Shown: piece after piece, positions 5,447 to 7,871 of the stretch
Numbering within the stretch: position 1 is the stretch's first letter
How the letters are laid out: every line of letters starts with the position of its first letter
Assembly (NCBI GenBank): GCA_036389195.1
Contig: DASVQH010000005.1
Span: forward strand, 1 to 7,871
From: JACCYI01 sp036389195
GTDB lineage: Bacteria; Actinomycetota; Thermoleophilia; Solirubrobacterales; Solirubrobacteraceae
DNA: 7,871 nt
Direction: 5' to 3'
Notes under the pieces: generated by a model
Told to the model about the DNA's origin: nothing
The model's input: only the letters and a program-made list of their open reading frames with translations
The model's database searches: none
Position numbers and translations under genes: made by a program

Positions 5447-6646
5447 ATGGTCTTGGTCTACGCGATCTCGCTCCAGGACCAGGTGGAGAAGTTCGGCGCC
5501 TACGTCGGGATCGCCGCCTTCTTCGGCCTGGCCGTGCTCATGGTGCTCACCTTCGCCCAGGCGCGCGAGATCAAGCGCCTGCGCGAATGGGCGGGCCGCG
5601 CGCCCGAGCGGGCGCTCGAGCTCGAGGAGCGCGTGATGGCGCAGGCCGAGCAGGCCCGTCAAGTCCGCGCGCAGCCGCAGGCCGTGCGCCCCGTGCCGAC
5701 CGCGGCCACCGCGGCGGCGCAGGCCGGCACCACCGTCGCCCCGGCCGTGCCCGCGGCGGCGACCGCCGCCGGCGCGGCCGGCCCGGCTGCCGCGACGGCC
5801 GGCGCCACGACGGCGATCCCCGCCGTCGGCGGGAGCAACGGCGCCCAGGCGCCGATCCTGCCCGCGAGCGGCGACGGCGACGGCAAGCCCGTCTACGGCC
5901 CCGTCCGCGCCCCGGCCCCCGCCCCTGCCAAGGCCCCGGCCCCTGCCAAGGCCCCGGCGCCGGTCGCCGCCAACGGGACCGCCTCGACCCCGGCCCCGGC
6001 GCCCGCCACCCCGCGTCCGGCCACCACCGCTCCGCCGCAGGCCGCCCGCCCTGCCGCCGTCCCCGCCCCGGCCGTCCCGTCGCGCGCCGCCGCCCCGCCG
6101 CGCCGCCCGGGCACCGGCTACGGCGCGGCCACCGCCGCCCGCCGCGGCGGTGAGCCCGGCCGCTCGCGCTCGGGCACGGCGGTCCTGGTCGCCGGCGCGA
6201 TCGCCGCCCTGGCCGGCCTCGCGTTCCTGGCCACCCAGGTCCTCGGCGGCAACGACGAGCCGTCGCCGCAACCGGCCGCCCAGTCCACGCCGCGCGCCGA
6301 CGCCGGCCCGCAGGCCTCGCCCCCGTCGACCTCCCAGCTGCGCAAGACCGCCTCGGTCGCCGTGCTCAACGGCACCACCAGCGACGGGCTCGCCGGCAGC
6401 ATCGCCGAGCGCCTGTACGGCGCCGGGTATCCCGAGGGCGGCAAGGTCGACACCGGGCCGGACCAGACCGTCGCGGAGTCGACGATCTACCACGTCGAGG
6501 GCGAGGAGGGCGAGCGCCTGGCCCGGGACGCCGGGCGGCTGCTCGACATCACCGACATCAAGCCCATGGACGCGGACACGCAGGCGCTCGCCGGCCCGAA
6601 CGCCAAGCTGCTGGTGATCGTCGGCGCCGACAAGGCGCCCTCCTAG
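5447..6646 (+). CDS. Membrane protein with C-terminal LytR_C domain
   Basis: A 399-residue protein in four parts. First is an N-terminal membrane helix at about 17-38 (FGAYVGIAAFFGLAVLMVLTF). Next is a charged helix (about 39-80; AREIKRLREWAGRAPERALE, ELEERVMAQAEQ) likely to be coiled coil. Then comes a long Ala/Pro low-complexity linker (about 80-240) with AKAPAP repeats. Last, a second membrane helix (about 245-264) leads to a C-terminal domain (about 302-397) beginning VAVLNGTTSDGLAGSIAERL and ending LLVIVGAD. That domain matches the LytR_C fold, found at the end of LytR-CpsA-Psr wall-polymer ligases and in stand-alone envelope proteins. The catalytic LCP domain is absent. Positive residues flank the linker side of both helices (AREIKRLR after the first; RRGGEPGRSRSG before the second). 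The positive-inside rule therefore puts the linker in the cytoplasm and LytR_C outside. It probably supports wall-polymer assembly. The next gene begins on the base after its TAG. Confidence 0.85.
   Translation: MVLVYAISLQDQVEKFGAYVGIAAFFGLAVLMVLTFAQAREIKRLREWAGRAPERALELEERVMAQAEQARQVRAQPQAVRPVPTAATAAAQAGTTVAPAVPAAATAAGAAGPAAATAGATTAIPAVGGSNGAQAPILPASGDGDGKPVYGPVRAPAPAPAKAPAPAKAPAPVAANGTASTPAPAPATPRPATTAPPQAARPAAVPAPAVPSRAAAPPRRPGTGYGAATAARRGGEPGRSRSGTAVLVAGAIAALAGLAFLATQVLGGNDEPSPQPAAQSTPRADAGPQASPPSTSQLRKTASVAVLNGTTSDGLAGSIAERLYGAGYPEGGKVDTGPDQTVAESTIYHVEGEEGERLARDAGRLLDITDIKPMDADTQALAGPNAKLLVIVGADKAPS
5921..5956 (+). repeat. Perfect 18-bp tandem duplication in the Ala/Pro linker
   Basis: GCCCCTGCCAAGGCCCCG occurs at 5921-5938 and again, identical, at 5939-5956, encoding two copies of the Ala-Pro-Ala-Lys-Ala-Pro hexapeptide. 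Perfect identity suggests a recent slippage event in the linker, where length change is tolerated. Confidence 0.85.
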
Positions 6647-7871
6647 TTGACCCTGCTCGGCCGGGTGGTGTTCGCGCTGCTCGTCGGCGCGACGTTCTCC
6701 GCGTTCTTCGTCGCCCAGCGCCTGCGCAGCGCCCCGACGGCGATCGGCGAGGTCAAGGTGATGCGGTTCTTCTCGCCCAACGGCGACGGGCGCCGCGACG
6801 TCGCGCCCGTCTCCTTCCGCGTCGAGAAGGCCGACGACATCACCGTCGACGTCGTCAACGACGCGGGCGAGCGGGTCCGCCGCCTGGCCACCGCCATCGC
6901 GGCCCGCCCGGACCTCCCCGTCAGCCTCAGCTGGAACGGCCGCGACGACGACGGCGGGCGCGCCGCCGACGGCCTCTACCGGCTGCGCGTCGCGCTGCGC
7001 CGCTCCGGCCGCTCGGTCGTCGTGCCGCAGGGCCTGCGGGTGGACACGACCGCGCCGCGCCCGGTGATCGTGCGCGCCCGCCGCCCCGGCCAGCCGCCGC
7101 CGCAGCGGGGTCCCGTGATCGTCCAGCCGGGCGAGCACGTGGTCGTCGCGGTCCGGCGGGCGACGCGCCTGCGGCGCACGCGGTTCGCGGTCTGGCGCAC
7201 GGACGGCGGCGCGCCGCGCGAGGTCGCGCGCTTCCGCGCGCCCAGCAAGGCCTCCAGCGGCGGGGAGTGGGACGGCCTCGTCGCCGGTGCCCCCGCGCCG
7301 GCCGGCACCTACATGATCGTCCCCACCGTGCAGGACAAGGCGGGCAACCGCGGCTCGGCCCCCGCGGAGCTGCCGCCGCAGCCCGGAACGGTCCCGGGGC
7401 GCCCCGGCGTGCTGGTGCGGCGCCTGGCGGTCCAGCCGCCCCTGGAGCCGGTGCGGGCCGGGCAGAAGGCGCAGTTCTTCGTGGACTCGCGCGGGCGGCC
7501 GTACCGCTGGAGCGTGCGGCGGGTGGGCGGCTCGCGGCCGGTCCGCAAGGGCGCCGGCAAGGCCGACGCGCCGCTGGCCATCCCGGCGCCCCGCGGCGTC
7601 TCGGGCGCCTACCTGCTCGAGGTCCGCAGCGCCGGCGCCACTGCCCGGGTGCCGTTCCTCGTCCAGTCGCCGGAACGGCAGCGGATCCTCGTCGTGCTCC
7701 CGGCGCTCAGCTGGCTCGGCGAGGACGCGATCGACGACGACGGCGACGGCCTGCCCAACCAGCTGACCAACGGCACGTCGGTGCGGGTCCCGCGCCCGCT
7801 GGCCGGCGAGGGCGGCGGCGGGCTCCCGGCCGGCTTCGCCGAGCAGCAGGCGCCGCTGCTCGCGTTCCTGG
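6647..7871 (+). CDS. Membrane-anchored envelope protein with FlgD-like Ig domain (3' end outside window)
   Basis: Open reading frame to the last base (408 complete codons seen), so the C-terminus is missing. I take TTG at 6647, immediately after the preceding TAG. An AAGG 11 nt upstream (6632-6635) may serve as ribosome site. GTG at 6665 or 6668 is an alternative but would trim the helix. Residues about 5-24 (GRVVFALLVGATFSAFFVAQ) are a signal anchor. A FlgD-type Ig-like domain follows, marked by MRFFSPNGDGRRD (39-51), a LSWNGRDDDG-type strand and ADGLYRLRV, ending at VDTTAPRP (132-139). A second beta-rich module ends in AGTYMIVPTVQDKAGN. After a Pro-rich linker, another stretch leads to RILVVLPALSWLGEDAI and DDDGDGLPN (363-371), a calcium-loop-like motif. 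The last part resembles domains annotated as N,N-dimethylformamidase beta-subunit-like in Solirubrobacterales, recalled from memory. An extracytoplasmic role is likely; an enzymatic one is unproven. Confidence 0.82.
   Translation, partial: MTLLGRVVFALLVGATFSAFFVAQRLRSAPTAIGEVKVMRFFSPNGDGRRDVAPVSFRVEKADDITVDVVNDAGERVRRLATAIAARPDLPVSLSWNGRDDDGGRAADGLYRLRVALRRSGRSVVVPQGLRVDTTAPRPVIVRARRPGQPPPQRGPVIVQPGEHVVVAVRRATRLRRTRFAVWRTDGGAPREVARFRAPSKASSGGEWDGLVAGAPAPAGTYMIVPTVQDKAGNRGSAPAELPPQPGTVPGRPGVLVRRLAVQPPLEPVRAGQKAQFFVDSRGRPYRWSVRRVGGSRPVRKGAGKADAPLAIPAPRGVSGAYLLEVRSAGATARVPFLVQSPERQRILVVLPALSWLGEDAIDDDGDGLPNQLTNGTSVRVPRPLAGEGGGGLPAGFAEQQAPLLAFL

Noticed and set aside
4449..5636. 395-codon + frame inside the dehydratase gene
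   Set aside because: Alternative frame within a strongly conserved catalytic domain; low-complexity Arg-rich product.
5309..7138. 609-codon minus-strand frame opposite the LytR_C and FlgD-Ig genes
   Set aside because: Arg/Gly-rich composition with no recognisable domain; it lies opposite genes with clear domains and normal codon use.

Overview
The window is very GC-rich, with almost all codons ending in G or C. Its proteins resemble those of the actinobacterial class Thermoleophilia (Solirubrobacterales: Solirubrobacter, Conexibacter, Patulibacter). This placement rests on recognising protein style by eye and not on a search. Typical of that group are the LytR_C protein with its two membrane segments, the membrane-anchored protein with a FlgD-like Ig domain, the divergent PurM, and starts lying only a few bases behind a TAnnnT -10 element.

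Layout. Bases 11-226 (+) encode a small acidic coiled-coil protein. Bases 227-452 separate convergent gene ends. They hold a branched hairpin without a T-run and a pair of 60-bp tandem units carrying inverted repeats. From 3438 down to 453 (-) lies a compact four-gene run: a DedA-family membrane protein, undecaprenyl-diphosphatase UppP, a 138-residue repeat protein of unknown function, and PurM. Neighbouring genes overlap by 17 bp, lie 10 nt apart, and overlap by 4 nt respectively. A 45-bp divergent spacer (3439-3483) carries two back-to-back -10-like elements. To the right, on +, are a membrane-anchored nucleotide-sugar 4,6-dehydratase of the CapD/WbpM/PglF type (3484-5430), a LytR_C protein (5447-6646), and a FlgD-Ig-containing envelope protein that starts directly after that stop and runs off the window (6647-7871).

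How the genes may work together. UppP and, by analogy with characterised relatives, DedA proteins recycle the undecaprenyl-phosphate carrier. The divergent 4,6-dehydratase makes a UDP-sugar of the kind loaded onto that carrier, and LytR-type C-terminal domains are linked to attachment of wall polymers. The region therefore reads as an envelope-glycan and lipid-carrier neighbourhood, with purM attached as a housekeeping passenger.

The most unusual item is the 138-residue protein. From residue 9 to 134 it keeps an uninterrupted hexapeptide register of 21 units. The N-terminal part alternates Val and Thr ladders, and the C-terminal part carries eight cysteines spaced exactly every third residue. 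Its stop codon overlaps the purM start. It looks like a small cytosolic solenoid with a cysteine ladder, and I cannot assign it to a known family. No RNA genes, insertion sequences, CRISPR arrays or origins were seen.
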